Shown: piece by piece, positions 27,959 to 36,544 of the stretch | Layout of the letters: each line of letters opens with the position of its first letter | How positions within the stretch are numbered: the first letter of the stretch is position 1 | Source of the DNA: Gemmatimonadota bacterium | GTDB lineage: Bacteria; Gemmatimonadota; Gemmatimonadetes; Gemmatimonadales; GWC2-71-9 | DNA length: 55,203 nucleotides | Direction of reading: 5' to 3' | Assembly: GCA_003223415.1 (NCBI GenBank) | Contig: QHUY01000047.1 | Span: 1-55,203, forward strand | Made by a program: the position numbers and the translations under genes | Notes under the pieces: model-generated | What the model was told of the DNA's origin: nothing | The model's database searches: none | The model's input: the letters and a program-made list of their open reading frames with translations, nothing else

Positions 27959-29275
27959 ATGGACACCGTCCCGCTCGACCAGAACACCGCCCAGACCACT
28001 GCCCCGAACGGCGTCACCGTGCTGACCGAGCGCGTCGCTCACGTCCGCTCGGCGGCGTTGGGCATCTGGGTCCGCACGGCGAGCGCGCACGAGCCCCGCC
28101 TCAAAATGGGCGTCTCGCACTTGCTCGAGCACATGGTCTTCAAGGGGACCGAGCGACGCACCGCCCAGCAGATCGCGCTCGAGCTGGAAGCGCGCGGCGG
28201 CTCGCTCGATGCCTATACCTCCCGCGACACCACCGCCTTCCAGGCGCGGGTCCTGGACGCCGACCTGCCGCGCGCGGTCGACGTGCTCACCGACATCGTG
28301 CGCCACCCCGTCCTGCGCGAGGCCGACCTGCGGCTCGAGCGCAACGTGGTGCTCGAGGAGATCAGCACGGTCGAAGACACGCCCGACGACTTGGTGTTCG
28401 AGCTCTCCGCGCAGGCGCTGTGGCCCGAGCACCCGTACGGCTTCTCCATCCTCGGCACGCGGGAAACGGTGAGCGCCCTCTCCACCGACGACCTGCGTCG
28501 GCTGCATGGGCGGGCCTACTTTCCCGGCAACTGCGTAATCGCGGCGGCCGGAAATCTGGAGCACGAGCTGCTGCTCGAGCTTCTGGCGGCGCAAGGGTGG
28601 TTCGACGACGGGGACCGGGGCCGAGGGGGGGGCGGGGGCAGGGGGACGGCAGAGGGGCCCCCCCCCAGCCCGACCGCGACTCCCGCCGAGCGCGGGCGAG
28701 AGGCGCGGTTCGGCAAGGATACGGCCCAGACGCACGTCGTCCTCGCCACCGACGCCGTGCCGTTCGCGGACCGCCGCAAGTACCCGCTGATGGTGCTGTC
28801 CAACCTGCTGGGCGGCGGCATGTCGAGCCGGTTGTTCCAGCGCATCCGCGAGGAGCTGGGGCTCGCCTACGCGATCTATTCCTTCTCGTCCTTCTTTCGG
28901 CAGGTGGGCGTCGTCGGCACGTACGTGGGGACGCAGCCCGCGACGGCCGCACAGGCGGTCGCGGCCATTCACGACGAGTACGCGACGCTCGCTCGGGACG
29001 GCCTGCAGGGGGCGGCGCTGGACGACGCGAAGCAGCAAACGGCCGGGCAGCTGATGCTGTCCCTGGAGAGCCCCACCGCCCGGATGTATCGTTTGGCGAG
29101 CCTCGCCGTGCACGGCGAGCCCTACCACACCCTGGACGAGATGGTGGCGACGGTCACGTCGCTCACCGCAGACGACATCGCGGCAGTCGCCGCGGAGTTC
29201 TTGGCCCCCGAGCGCCAGACGACGGTCTGGCTCGGGCCCACGACGGCGACACGCGAGGCCGGGGAGCGGGCATGA
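27959..29275 (+). CDS. M16-family zinc peptidase
   Basis: Mitochondrial-processing-peptidase-like protease, often encoded after pnp. ATG 27959, seven bases after the pnp stop. 438 residues. The inverted zinc motif reads HLLEHMVFKGT (HxxEH) near residue 58, with the downstream glutamate in NVVLEEISTVEDTPDD about 70-80 residues later. The second M16 domain is inactive as usual (GGGMSSRLFQRIREELGLAYAIYS). A G-rich heptamer insertion gives a low-complexity loop DRGRGGGGGRGTAEGPPPSPTATPAERGRE between the domains. The stop overlaps the ald start. No signal peptide, so probably cytoplasmic. Confidence 0.93.
   Translation: MDTVPLDQNTAQTTAPNGVTVLTERVAHVRSAALGIWVRTASAHEPRLKMGVSHLLEHMVFKGTERRTAQQIALELEARGGSLDAYTSRDTTAFQARVLDADLPRAVDVLTDIVRHPVLREADLRLERNVVLEEISTVEDTPDDLVFELSAQALWPEHPYGFSILGTRETVSALSTDDLRRLHGRAYFPGNCVIAAAGNLEHELLLELLAAQGWFDDGDRGRGGGGGRGTAEGPPPSPTATPAERGREARFGKDTAQTHVVLATDAVPFADRRKYPLMVLSNLLGGGMSSRLFQRIREELGLAYAIYSFSSFFRQVGVVGTYVGTQPATAAQAVAAIHDEYATLARDGLQGAALDDAKQQTAGQLMLSLESPTARMYRLASLAVHGEPYHTLDEMVATVTSLTADDIAAVAAEFLAPERQTTVWLGPTTATREAGERA
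28627..28654 (+). repeat. G-rich heptamer repeat in the M16 peptidase gene
   Basis: GGGGGGC-GGGGGCA-GGGGGAC-GGCAGAG, three to four seven-base units, followed by GGGGCCCCCCCCC. It encodes a Gly/Pro-rich linker, in frame. Confidence 0.6.
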
Positions 29276-30384
29276 TCGTCGGCGTCCCGAAAGAGATCAA
29301 GACCAACGAGAACCGGGTGGCGCTGGTGCCGGCCGGTGCGGAGTCGCTCGCGGGCGACGGCCACACCGTGCTGGTGGAGCGGGGGGCGGGCCTCGGCAGC
29401 GGCTTCGCCGACGCCGCCTACGAGGCGGCCGGGGCGAGCATTGTGCCGCAAGCCGACGCCGTCTGGGCCAAGGCCGAGATGATCCTGAAGGTGAAGGAGC
29501 CGATCGAATCCGAATGGCCGTGCTTGCGCCGGGGCCAGGTGATCTTCACCTACTTCCACTTCGCCGCCTCTGAGCCGCTCACCCGGGCGGTGATCAAGTC
29601 GGGCGCGATCGCCATCGCCTACGAGACCGTGCAACTGGCGAGCGGCGAGCTGCCCCTGCTCACGCCGATGAGCGAAGTCGCCGGCCGCATGGCGGTGCAG
29701 GAGGGGGCCAAATACTTGGAGAAGGTGTTCGGCGGCAGCGGCATCCTGCTGGGCGGCGTGCCGGGCGTGCTGCCGGCCGAGGTCCTCATCATCGGCGGTG
29801 GGGTGGTCGGTACCAATGCCGCCAAGATGGCCGCCGGGCTGGGTGCCCACGTGACCCTGCTCGATATCTCCCTCGACCGCCTGCGCTACCTCTCCGATGT
29901 CCTGCCCCCCAATGTGGATCTGCTCTACTCGAATCGCCACAACATTCTCGACCAGCTGCGGAAGGCCGACCTCGTGATCGGTGCGGTCCTCCTACCGGGC
30001 GCCAAGGCGCCCAACCTGGTCAAGCGCGCCGACTTGAAGCTCATGAAGCCTGGCTCGGTGATCGTGGATGTGGCGGTGGACCAGGGCGGGTGCATCGAGA
30101 CCATCAAGCCCACGACCCATGAGAGCCCGACCTACGTCGTGGACGGCATCATCCACTACGCCGTCGCCAACATGCCGGGCGGCCTGCCGCGGACGTCGAC
30201 CCTGGCGCTCACCAACGCCACCTTTCCCTACGCCAAGCGGTTGGGGAAGCTGGGTTGGAAACGCGCCTGCAAGGACGAAGCCGCGCTGTTCCTCGGCCTG
30301 AACGTGATCGAGGGGAAGGTCGTCTACCCCGGCGTCGCCGAGGCCTTTGGCCTGCCGCTGGTCGACCCCAAGACGCTGGTCTAG
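29272..30384 (+). CDS. ald: Alanine dehydrogenase
   Basis: NAD-dependent reversible deamination of L-alanine to pyruvate. ATG 29272 overlaps the M16 stop as ATGA; the long upstream track extension is a shadow. 370 residues, the normal size. [52 protein letters not shown], the Rossmann motif [30 protein letters not shown] and [46 protein letters not shown] are all typical. The gene end is followed at once by the TGGGGAA/TGGGGAC repeat that begins the deacetylase. Confidence 0.96.
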   Translation: MIVGVPKEIKTNENRVALVPAGAESLAGDGHTVLVERGAGLGSGFADAAYEAAGASIVPQADAVWAKAEMILKVKEPIESEWPCLRRGQVIFTYFHFAASEPLTRAVIKSGAIAIAYETVQLASGELPLLTPMSEVAGRMAVQEGAKYLEKVFGGSGILLGGVPGVLPAEVLIIGGGVVGTNAAKMAAGLGAHVTLLDISLDRLRYLSDVLPPNVDLLYSNRHNILDQLRKADLVIGAVLLPGAKAPNLVKRADLKLMKPGSVIVDVAVDQGGCIETIKPTTHESPTYVVDGIIHYAVANMPGGLPRTSTLALTNATFPYAKRLGKLGWKRACKDEAALFLGLNVIEGKVVYPGVAEAFGLPLVDPKTLV

Positions 30385-30389
30385 ACCAA

Positions 30390-31220
30390 ATGGGGAATGG
30401 GGACTGGGGAATGGGGACTGGGCGCGCAGTCCCACCAATTCTTTGCTACCACCGAGTCGGCGGTTCACTTGAGCTCGGTGTGACCCGCATCGCAAGGTCG
30501 GTGTTCGAGCGCCAGATGACCGCGCTTGCTACAGCCGGTTGGAAGACGCTGACTCTGGCGCAGTTCAGCGATTGCCTCCGCACGGGTAATTCCGCATTCC
30601 GCATTCCCCATTCCGAATTCCTGCTGACCTTCGACGACGGCTACGCCGAGCTGGCCGCGCACGCCTATCCGGTGCTCGCGGAGCTCGGCTTCACGGCTAC
30701 GACGTTTCTGGTGACGGATTTCATCGGCCGAGACAACACTTGGGACGTGCGGTACACATGGCGCCGGCTGCGGCACCTGGATTGGGACGCTATCGAGCGA
30801 TGGCAGGCGCGCGGGTTCGGCTTCGCGTCCCATGGGGCGACCCACGCACGGCTCACGTGGCTCTCGGACGCCGCGGTGGCGGAGGACCTTAGTCGCTCGC
30901 GGCAGACGCTGAGGACCCGGCTGGGGAGAGGCGCCGCTCGCGCGGTCGCCTATCCGTTCGGCGCGGCAGATGCCCGGATCATCCGGCTCGCCAAGGAGGC
31001 GGGCTACGAGATGGGGTTCGGCGGTGTCTGGGAGGGGGGTGGGCACGGCGACCCGCTCCGCCTAGGGCGGGTACCGGCGTACCTGTGGGACGCGTGGGAC
31101 GTGCCGTTCGGGCTGCGGGACGACGCCCTCGGCGCCCTGGGGCGCTTCGTCGCCGGGGTCACGAATCGCTGCGCGTTGGCGTCGAGCGTGATGAAGAGAC
31201 TGGTCAGCGGTGAGCGGTGA
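30390..31220 (+). CDS. Polysaccharide deacetylase (NodB/CE4 domain)
   Basis: Metal-dependent N- or O-deacetylase acting on a cell-wall or surface polysaccharide. ATG 30390 is chosen since the track start (30255) lies inside ald. It gives MGNGDWGMGTGRAVPPILCYHRVGG, in which the first ~11 residues are encoded by a heptamer repeat; a later non-ATG start is possible. 276 residues. The motifs are TFDDGY (metal aspartate), SHGATHARL (histidine pair) and YPFGAAD. Another heptamer array encodes NSAFRIPHSEF just before TFDDGY, and the last codons fall in a repeat-made terminator. No signal peptide, so its site of action is unclear. Catalytic family is firm; the substrate is unknown. Confidence 0.88.
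   Translation: MGNGDWGMGTGRAVPPILCYHRVGGSLELGVTRIARSVFERQMTALATAGWKTLTLAQFSDCLRTGNSAFRIPHSEFLLTFDDGYAELAAHAYPVLAELGFTATTFLVTDFIGRDNTWDVRYTWRRLRHLDWDAIERWQARGFGFASHGATHARLTWLSDAAVAEDLSRSRQTLRTRLGRGAARAVAYPFGAADARIIRLAKEAGYEMGFGGVWEGGGHGDPLRLGRVPAYLWDAWDVPFGLRDDALGALGRFVAGVTNRCALASSVMKRLVSGER
30391..30418 (+). repeat. Heptamer repeat at the deacetylase start (4 units)
   Basis: TGGGGAA-TGGGGAC-TGGGGAA-TGGGGAC, then TGGG. GGGACTG (30414) can pair with CAGTCCC (30427). The unit resembles the CCCCAGT/CCCCATT-type short tandem repeats known from filamentous cyanobacteria. Confidence 0.85.
30589..30616 (+). repeat. Heptamer repeat inside the deacetylase (4 units)
   Basis: ATTCCGC-ATTCCGC-ATTCCCC-ATTCCGA, then ATTCC. 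It encodes the segment directly before the catalytic TFDDGY motif, in frame. Confidence 0.85.
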
Positions 31221-31261
31221 GTGGTGCGCGGTATTGCCTTCCCGCTCACCGCGCACCACTC
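31207..31261. terminator. Repeat-made bidirectional hairpin between convergent genes
   Basis: GAGTGGTGCGCGGT (31219-31232) and ACCGCGCACCACTC (31248-31261) form a perfect 14-bp stem with a 15-base loop, placed between the stops of the deacetylase (plus) and fabI (minus). The left side continues a heptamer array, GCGGTGA-GCGGTGA-GTGGTGC. It sits where a two-way terminator belongs but has no T-tract on either side. Confidence 0.7.
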
Positions 31262-32168
31262 ACTCTCCCAGCCCCGCTCCCCCTCCTACCGCCATCCCCA
31301 TGGTGTGGTAGCCCTTGTCCACGTAGATCGTCGAGCCCGTGATGCCGCTCGCCAGCGGACTGAGTAGAAAGGCCGCCGCCATCGCGACTTCATCGGCGCC
31401 GAGCTCCTGGGGCAGCGGCGCGTTCGCGGTGTAGTACTTCACCATCTTGTCGATGCCGCCGATGGCGCTCGCGGCCCGGGAGGCGAGGGGCCCTGCCGAG
31501 ATCGTATTGACACGTAGACCGTACTTCCGCCCCGCCTCGTAGGCGAGGGTCCGCGTGTCGCTCTCCAGCGCCGCCTTGGCCGACGACATCCCGCCTCCGT
31601 AACCCGGGACCACCCGCTCGCTCGCCATGTAGGTGAGCGAGATGAAGGCCCCGCCGGGGCGCATCAGGGGACCGAGCCGGGCCACCATCGACACGAGGGA
31701 GTAGGCGCTCACGCTCACGGCGGCGAGGTAGCCGGGGCGGCTCGTCTCGAGCAGCGGTTTCTTCACTTCCGGGCCGTTGGCCAGCGAGTGCACGACGATG
31801 TCGAGCGGCTTGTCCCCGAGATCCTGGACCAAGCGCTGGCGCAAGCCCTCGACGGAGAAATCGCCCACGTCCTTGTAACGCTTGTTGGTGCGGATGTCCT
31901 CGGGCGCGTCGGCAAGCGTGTCGTAGGCGGCGTCGAGCGGGTAGATCTTCTCGAACTCGAGCAGAGACCCGTCGGACAGCTTGCGGGCAGCGTTGATTTT
32001 CCCGCGCTCGAGCAGGTTCAGGAAAATGTTCAGCGCCGGCGGCCAGGTGCCCGTGCATACCGTCGCCTCGGCCTGCGCCAGCGCCTTGGCGATGGCGAAC
32101 CCGTAGCCGGCGTCGTCCGCCACGCCCGCCACGAGCGCCCTCTTGCCGCGTAGGTCAATACTCAGCAT
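31260..32168 (-). CDS. fabI: Enoyl-[ACP] reductase (NADH), plant/chlamydial-type FabI
   Basis: Last reduction step of each fatty-acid elongation cycle. 302 residues, longer than the ~260 of E. coli FabI. The extra sequence is the segment [17 protein letters not shown]...[33 protein letters not shown], typical of chloroplast and Chlamydia enzymes. The active-site pattern Y-x6-K is seen in [27 protein letters not shown], and [12 protein letters not shown] ends the fold. Start ATG 32168. It is followed on the same strand by the reductase gene at 32246; a heptamer hairpin lies in the gap. Confidence 0.95.
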   Translation of the reverse strand: MLSIDLRGKRALVAGVADDAGYGFAIAKALAQAEATVCTGTWPPALNIFLNLLERGKINAARKLSDGSLLEFEKIYPLDAAYDTLADAPEDIRTNKRYKDVGDFSVEGLRQRLVQDLGDKPLDIVVHSLANGPEVKKPLLETSRPGYLAAVSVSAYSLVSMVARLGPLMRPGGAFISLTYMASERVVPGYGGGMSSAKAALESDTRTLAYEAGRKYGLRVNTISAGPLASRAASAIGGIDKMVKYYTANAPLPQELGADEVAMAAAFLLSPLASGITGSTIYVDKGYHTMGMAVGGGAGLGE

Positions 32169-32191
32169 TGCGCTCTACTCCCCGGTCCTGA

Positions 32192-32227
32192 GCCGTCAGC
32201 CATCAGCCGTCAGTGACTGATGGCTGA
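32192..32227. repeat. Heptamer-repeat hairpin between the reductase and fabI genes
   Basis: GCCGTCA-GCCATCA-GCCGTCA (32192-32212). TCAGCCATCAG (32196-32206) pairs perfectly with CTGATGGCTGA (32217-32227) around a 10-base loop. On the minus strand it follows the reductase stop and precedes fabI, so it may end the upstream transcript. Confidence 0.8.
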
Positions 32228-32245
32228 ACGCTGATGGCAAATGGC

Positions 32246-33421
32246 TCACAGGAAAAACCGCGCCGCCACCGGAATCAGCTGCGGGTGCTTGACCAACGCG
32301 TGCGCGAAGATCCGCCCCAGCGTGCGCTTCTCCTGGGGAATCTTGTTCACCGTACGCGCGAGCCCATTGAAGAAGTCGTCGCTCAGGGCCTCCAGGGCCT
32401 GCTTGATGCGATAGTACTTGAGGTGATCGTCGCCCAGGAGCTTCATCCACGTGCTGTGGTAGGACGCGAGGCGGCGCTCACTGGTGTCTCGCTCGCGGAT
32501 GGCGGCGGCGGCGGTGCACCCGGCCAGCCGTCCCGCTTTCATGGCGTTGACGATCCCGCCGCCCGACAGCGGGTTGATCATGTGCGCGGCGTCTCCCGCG
32601 AGGAGCACGCCGTCGGCATACGTCTTCCGGATCGTCGTGTGGACGATGACGCCGCCCACCGTATAGCCGGTACGCGCCGCGCGGGGGTAGCGCCGGGCGA
32701 TCCATTCGTTCAGGTACTGCCGCGCGTTGCGGCCGTCGCTCTTCAGCGCCACCAGGCCGAGCCCGACGTTCGCCACGCCCACGCCCTTGGGGAACACCCA
32801 CGCGTAGCCGCCGGGGGCCACGCGGTCGCCCCACTGGATGTAGATCGCGTCGGGGTCCACGTCGATGCCCTGGACTAGGTACTGGGCGCAGGACTCCATG
32901 TCGCGGGCCGGCACGCGGGTGTCGAGCCCCGCCCACCGGCCCACCATCGCCTCCACCCCATCGGCGCCGATCACGACCCGTGCCCCGACTGTCTCTTCGG
33001 CACCGGCCCCGCGCAGCCGCACGTGCCAGCGGCCCCCGGGACCCCGCTGCATGCCGGTCGCCTCGACGCCGACCTGCAGGTCAACGCCTTCGGCCACCGC
33101 CAGCGCGGCGAGATAGGCGTCGAACCGGGTGCGGTCGAGGATCCAGCCCACGTCACGCTGGGCAACTCTCACTTCGGTGTCATCGGGGGCGATGAAGATG
33201 ACCTGCGTGATCTTTCGGGCGACCCAAGGCGCTCCCCCCGGGTCGGCGAACTCCCGCAATCCCGCGTCGCCCACCCCCTCCGCGCAACGCACCGGGGCGC
33301 CGACGGCCCGGTCCCGCTCGATCAGCAAGACATCGAGCTCGGGGGACGCGTGCTTGGCCTCCCACGCCGCGACCGACCCGGCGGGGCCGGCACCGACCAC
33401 GAGGACGTCGAGATCCCTCAC
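32246..33421 (-). CDS. Geranylgeranyl reductase family flavoprotein
   Basis: FAD enzyme that saturates isoprenoid chains (known members act on geranylgeranyl lipids, chlorophyll side chains or menaquinone). GTG 33421 overlaps the ferredoxin stop as GTGA and gives VRDLDVLVVGAGPAGSVAAWEAK; the track start at 33469 lies inside the ferredoxin gene. 391 residues. Marks are the GxGxxG motif, PVRCAEGVG typical of the family, GADGVEAMVGRW, and GDAAHMINPLSGGGIVNAMKAGRLA (FAD site). Coupling to a ferredoxin suggests ferredoxin-driven reduction, as reported for archaeal members. The substrate here is unknown; menaquinone or a membrane lipid are possible. Confidence 0.9.
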   Translation of the reverse strand: MRDLDVLVVGAGPAGSVAAWEAKHASPELDVLLIERDRAVGAPVRCAEGVGDAGLREFADPGGAPWVARKITQVIFIAPDDTEVRVAQRDVGWILDRTRFDAYLAALAVAEGVDLQVGVEATGMQRGPGGRWHVRLRGAGAEETVGARVVIGADGVEAMVGRWAGLDTRVPARDMESCAQYLVQGIDVDPDAIYIQWGDRVAPGGYAWVFPKGVGVANVGLGLVALKSDGRNARQYLNEWIARRYPRAARTGYTVGGVIVHTTIRKTYADGVLLAGDAAHMINPLSGGGIVNAMKAGRLAGCTAAAAIRERDTSERRLASYHSTWMKLLGDDHLKYYRIKQALEALSDDFFNGLARTVNKIPQEKRTLGRIFAHALVKHPQLIPVAARFFL

Positions 33422-33621
33422 GCGGCGGGCACCATGGCGAGGGCGCCGACCGGACAGGGGGCGATGCACTTGCGACAGCCGGTGCAGGTCTCCGCCTCGA
33501 CCACCAGGTCGCTCAAGTCCAGGTGAATCGCCTCTGGGGGGCAGAGCGGAAGGCAGAGGCCGCAGCGGTCGCAGTTGGTGAGGTCGACGACAGCCACTGC
33601 GGTGGCCCGGGTTCGCGGCAT
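33418..33621 (-). CDS. Small 2[4Fe-4S] ferredoxin
   Basis: 67-residue electron carrier with two CxxCxxCxxxCP clusters: CDRCGLCLPLCP and CTGCRKCIAPCP. ATG 33621 is chosen because it follows a good promoter by seven bases; the track's TTG at 33657 is itself the -35 box. It is translationally coupled to the geranylgeranyl reductase gene, so it is probably that enzyme's electron donor. No extra domain. Confidence 0.92.
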   Translation of the reverse strand: MPRTRATAVAVVDLTNCDRCGLCLPLCPPEAIHLDLSDLVVEAETCTGCRKCIAPCPVGALAMVPAA

Positions 33622-33628
33622 GGGCGGA

Positions 33629-33657
33629 AGCCTAGTGTCCGCCCGGAATGCCGTCAA
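33629..33657 (-). promoter_or_regulatory. Promoter giving a leaderless ferredoxin-reductase mRNA
   Basis: On the minus strand TTGACG (33657-33652), a 17-base spacer and TAGGCT (33634-33629), followed by seven bases and ATG 33621. Transcription should begin at or next to the start codon, so the mRNA is predicted to be leaderless. Confidence 0.75.
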
Positions 33658-33740
33658 GCTTCGAGCTTGTTTGCAGTTACGTGGTCCGATAGGTTACGGG
33701 CTCCTGCCGTCGTTGGCCCTCCGCCCGCGGAGCTACCGGT

Positions 33741-35402
33741 ATGCGCAGAGCATCGCTCCTCATCCTCAGTCTCTCTCTTGCAGGCGCCTCGACGCGGGGG
33801 CAGTCCGCACTGAACCCCGAATCGCTGCGCGTGCGGCTCTTTGCGCTCGCGGCCGATTCGATGGGCGGCCGTCAGACCGGGGAGGTGGGGGACTGGAAGG
33901 CGCAGGAGTGGGTCGCCGCCGAGTTCCGAGCCGCCGGGCTCAAGCCCGCCGGGGAGGACGGAACGTACTTCCAGGTCATTCCATTTCAGCGGGTCTTTGC
34001 GGACAGCGCGACTCACATCCGCGTGGGGACGGTGGCGTTCCGGCTCGGCCGGGACGTGCTGCCACTCGGCCAACCGGTGTCGTGGTCACTGGAGGGCGTC
34101 CGCGCCGTCTTCGCGGGTTGGCTCGATCGCCCCGAGTCTTGGATCGATTCGCTCACCGCGGCCGGCCGCCTGCTCGTATTCGCTACCGGGGATTCGTTGC
34201 GGGACTTTCGCAGCCTCGGACCGCTGCTGGCCGGTCTGAGGCGGGCTCCGACCTATCGGGCAGGCGCGGGCGTCGCGATCGTGGCGCTGGACCGGCTCGC
34301 GCCCGACCTCATCCCGCAGGTGCTGGCCGGACGGATCATCACCGACACGGTGATTCCCACGCCGCCCGGATTCCGGCCTTTGATCTTCGCGACAGTGGCC
34401 GCGGCGCGCGCGATCCTGGGGGTGGATCCTGCCGCCGCTACCGGGGGCGTGCTCGGGAGTCCGCTCGCCGGTGGGGTGCGCTATGCACGCGCAGCGCTCG
34501 CGTTTCCCGCCCGCAACGTGATCGCCGTCCTGACCGGGGACGATCCGGCCCTGCGTGGAGAGTACGTCGCGATCAGTGCGCACCACGACCACGTCGGCTT
34601 CACCGGTCGGCCGGTCGACCACGATTCGACGTACGCGTACAACCGGGTGGTGCGTCCGATGGGGGCGGACTCGCCGATGCGCCTGGCGGCGCCGGCGGAG
34701 GCTGCGCGCATCGCCGCGATCCGCGACAGCCTGCGACGCGCGCGACCGTCGCGACCGGATTCCATTTTCAACGGGGCGGACGACGACGGATCGGGGACGG
34801 TCGGACTCATCGCGATCGCTCAGGCGCTATCGGCCGGGGAGGGATGGGGGGGGGCGCGCCCGCGCCGTTCCATTCTTTTCGTCTCTCACGCGGCGGAGGA
34901 GCGCGGCCTGCTGGGGTCCGCGTGGTTCACCGACCATCCGACCGTCGCGCGGGACTCGATCGTGGCGGAAGTGGACATGGACATGATCGGGCGGGGGGGT
35001 GCGACCGACCTCCCTAAGGGCGGGCCCGGCTACCTCGAGGTGGTCGGCGTGCGGCGACTCTCCCGCGAGCTCGGCGATCTGCTGGAGCGGGTGAACGCGG
35101 GGGAGCGGGCCCCCTTCACCTTCAACTACGAGTACGACGCGCCGGGGCACCCGTTGCAGTATTACTGTCGCGCGGACCATTACAGTTATGCTCGCTACGG
35201 CATTCCGTCGGTCTCGCTGTCGCGAGGGGAGCACGCCGACTATCACCAGGTGACGGACGAGCCCCAATACATCGATTACCGGGACCTAGGTCGGGTGGCC
35301 ACGCTGGTGCGGGACTTTGCCCGGGTGGTGGCCGATCTCGACCACCGGCCGGCGCTCGACGGCCCCCGGCCCGCCGATCCCCACGTGCCGTGCCGCCAGT
35401 AA
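33741..35402 (+). CDS. Secreted M28-family metallopeptidase
   Basis: Zinc aminopeptidase-type protease, exported. 553 residues beginning MRRASLLILSLSLAGASTRG, a Sec signal peptide. Residues ~40-250 include a PA-like inserted region. The M28 metal ligands are seen in order: SAHHDHVG, NGADDDGSGTVGLI (bridging aspartate), HAAEERGLLGSAWF (catalytic and metal glutamates), EVDMDMIGRG, and GEHADYHQVTDEP (final histidine). Two G-rich stretches (GEGWGGARPRR and GRGGATDLPKGG) are read in frame. It is transcribed divergently from the ferredoxin gene and not linked to mreB, which has its own promoter. Confidence 0.92.
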   Translation: MRRASLLILSLSLAGASTRGQSALNPESLRVRLFALAADSMGGRQTGEVGDWKAQEWVAAEFRAAGLKPAGEDGTYFQVIPFQRVFADSATHIRVGTVAFRLGRDVLPLGQPVSWSLEGVRAVFAGWLDRPESWIDSLTAAGRLLVFATGDSLRDFRSLGPLLAGLRRAPTYRAGAGVAIVALDRLAPDLIPQVLAGRIITDTVIPTPPGFRPLIFATVAAARAILGVDPAAATGGVLGSPLAGGVRYARAALAFPARNVIAVLTGDDPALRGEYVAISAHHDHVGFTGRPVDHDSTYAYNRVVRPMGADSPMRLAAPAEAARIAAIRDSLRRARPSRPDSIFNGADDDGSGTVGLIAIAQALSAGEGWGGARPRRSILFVSHAAEERGLLGSAWFTDHPTVARDSIVAEVDMDMIGRGGATDLPKGGPGYLEVVGVRRLSRELGDLLERVNAGERAPFTFNYEYDAPGHPLQYYCRADHYSYARYGIPSVSLSRGEHADYHQVTDEPQYIDYRDLGRVATLVRDFARVVADLDHRPALDGPRPADPHVPCRQ

Positions 35403-35422
35403 GGCCGGCGTCAACCATCCGC

Positions 35423-35451
35423 TTGTTCGGGGTTCCGCTTTTCATTAGGTT
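35423..35451 (+). promoter_or_regulatory. Promoter for the mre-rod operon
   Basis: TTGTTC (35423-35428), a 17-base spacer and TAGGTT (35446-35451). The -10 resembles the TAGGCT of the ferredoxin promoter. A start near 35458 gives a leader of about 30-40 bases. Confidence 0.6.
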
Positions 35452-35496
35452 GAGTCGCCCGTGCTGCGCCCGCCCACTCCTTCACCATGACGACAC

Positions 35497-36540
35497 GTGC
35501 GATTACGCTGGCCGAATTGGCGAATCGGTTCCTGGAGTCCTGCGAACGAGATCGCCGTGGATCTCGGCACGGCCAACACGCTCATCTACGTTCGTGGCGA
35601 GGGCATCGTGCTGAACGAGCCCTCCGTGGTCGCGATCGAGAAGGCCACCGGCAAGATCAAAGGCATCGGGCTCGAGGCCAAGCGCATGCTGGGCCGGACG
35701 CCCGACGGCATTCTCGCGGTGCGGCCGCTGAAGGACGGCGTCATCGCCGACTTCGACGTGACCGAAAAGATGCTGCGCTTCTTCCTCAAGACGATCATCG
35801 ACCGGCACCTGTTCCGAGTGAAGCCGAAGGTCATCGTGTGCGTGCCGAGCGGCATCACCGAAGTGGAGAAGCGGGCGGTACGCGACTCGGCGCAGTCGGC
35901 CGGCGCGAAAGAGGTCTACATGGTGGCCGAGCCGATGGCGGCCGCCATCGGCGTGGGGCTGCCCGTCGAGACGCCGACCGGGAACATGGTGATCGACATC
36001 GGCGGCGGCACGACGGAGATCGCGGTGATCGCGCTCTCGGGGATCGTGTCCGACACCTCGATCCGCACGGGCGGCGACGAGCTCGACCAGGCGATCGTGC
36101 AGTTCATGCGCAAGAACTACAACCTCCTCATCGGCGAGCCGACCGCCGAGCAGATCAAGATCCAGATCGGCTCGGCGGCGCCGGTAGGCGAGGAGCGGGA
36201 GATGGAGGTGAAGGGGCGCGACCTCGTCTCGGGGATTCCGAAGATCGTGCGTGTGCACTCGAGCGAGATCCGGGAGGCGGTCCAGGAGCCGATCCAGCAG
36301 ATCGTGGATGCCGTGCGGCGCGCCCTGGAGATCACCCCGCCCGAGCTCGCGAGCGACATCGTCGACCGCGGCATCGTGATGACCGGCGGCGGCGCCCTGA
36401 TCCGTGGGCTCGACGTGCTCTTGCAGCAGGAGACCGGCTTGCCGATCCATCTCGATGAGGACCCGATGACCTGCGTGGTCCGGGGCACCGGCCGGATCCT
36501 CGATGATCCGGAGAAATACCGCAACGTCCTGACGACCTAG
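35497..36540 (+). CDS. mreB: Rod-shape-determining actin homologue MreB
   Basis: Forms membrane-bound filaments that guide side-wall synthesis. 347 residues. NEIAVDLGTANTLIYVRGEGIVLNEPSVVAI (phosphate 1), VCVPSGITEVEKRAVRDSA, AEPMAAAIGVGLPV, MVIDIGGGTTEIAVIALSG (phosphate 2) and GIVMTGGGALIRGLD (adenosine site) are all present. The start is uncertain. GTG 35497 is in frame but has no ribosome binding site and gives an unusual MRLRWPNWRIGSWSPA prefix. ATG 35487, in another frame, gives MTTRAITLAELANRFLES, which would be a plausible amphipathic N-terminus if one base were missing near 35545. Rod-shaped cells are suggested by the full operon. Confidence 0.94.
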   Translation: MRLRWPNWRIGSWSPANEIAVDLGTANTLIYVRGEGIVLNEPSVVAIEKATGKIKGIGLEAKRMLGRTPDGILAVRPLKDGVIADFDVTEKMLRFFLKTIIDRHLFRVKPKVIVCVPSGITEVEKRAVRDSAQSAGAKEVYMVAEPMAAAIGVGLPVETPTGNMVIDIGGGTTEIAVIALSGIVSDTSIRTGGDELDQAIVQFMRKNYNLLIGEPTAEQIKIQIGSAAPVGEEREMEVKGRDLVSGIPKIVRVHSSEIREAVQEPIQQIVDAVRRALEITPPELASDIVDRGIVMTGGGALIRGLDVLLQQETGLPIHLDEDPMTCVVRGTGRILDDPEKYRNVLTT

Positions 36541-36544
36541 CGGG

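Noticed and set aside
25786-28017. 743-residue minus-strand ORF across pnp
   Set aside because: It is the antisense shadow of a certain PNPase gene; GC-rich third positions keep the opposite frame open. The translation is His/Arg/Asp/Gly-rich with no recognisable domain. The same applies to 8385-9713, 10246-11937, 37641-39320 and 5133-6569.
30391-30616. CRISPR-like short repeats
   Set aside because: Units are seven bases with no spacers, and no cas genes are present.
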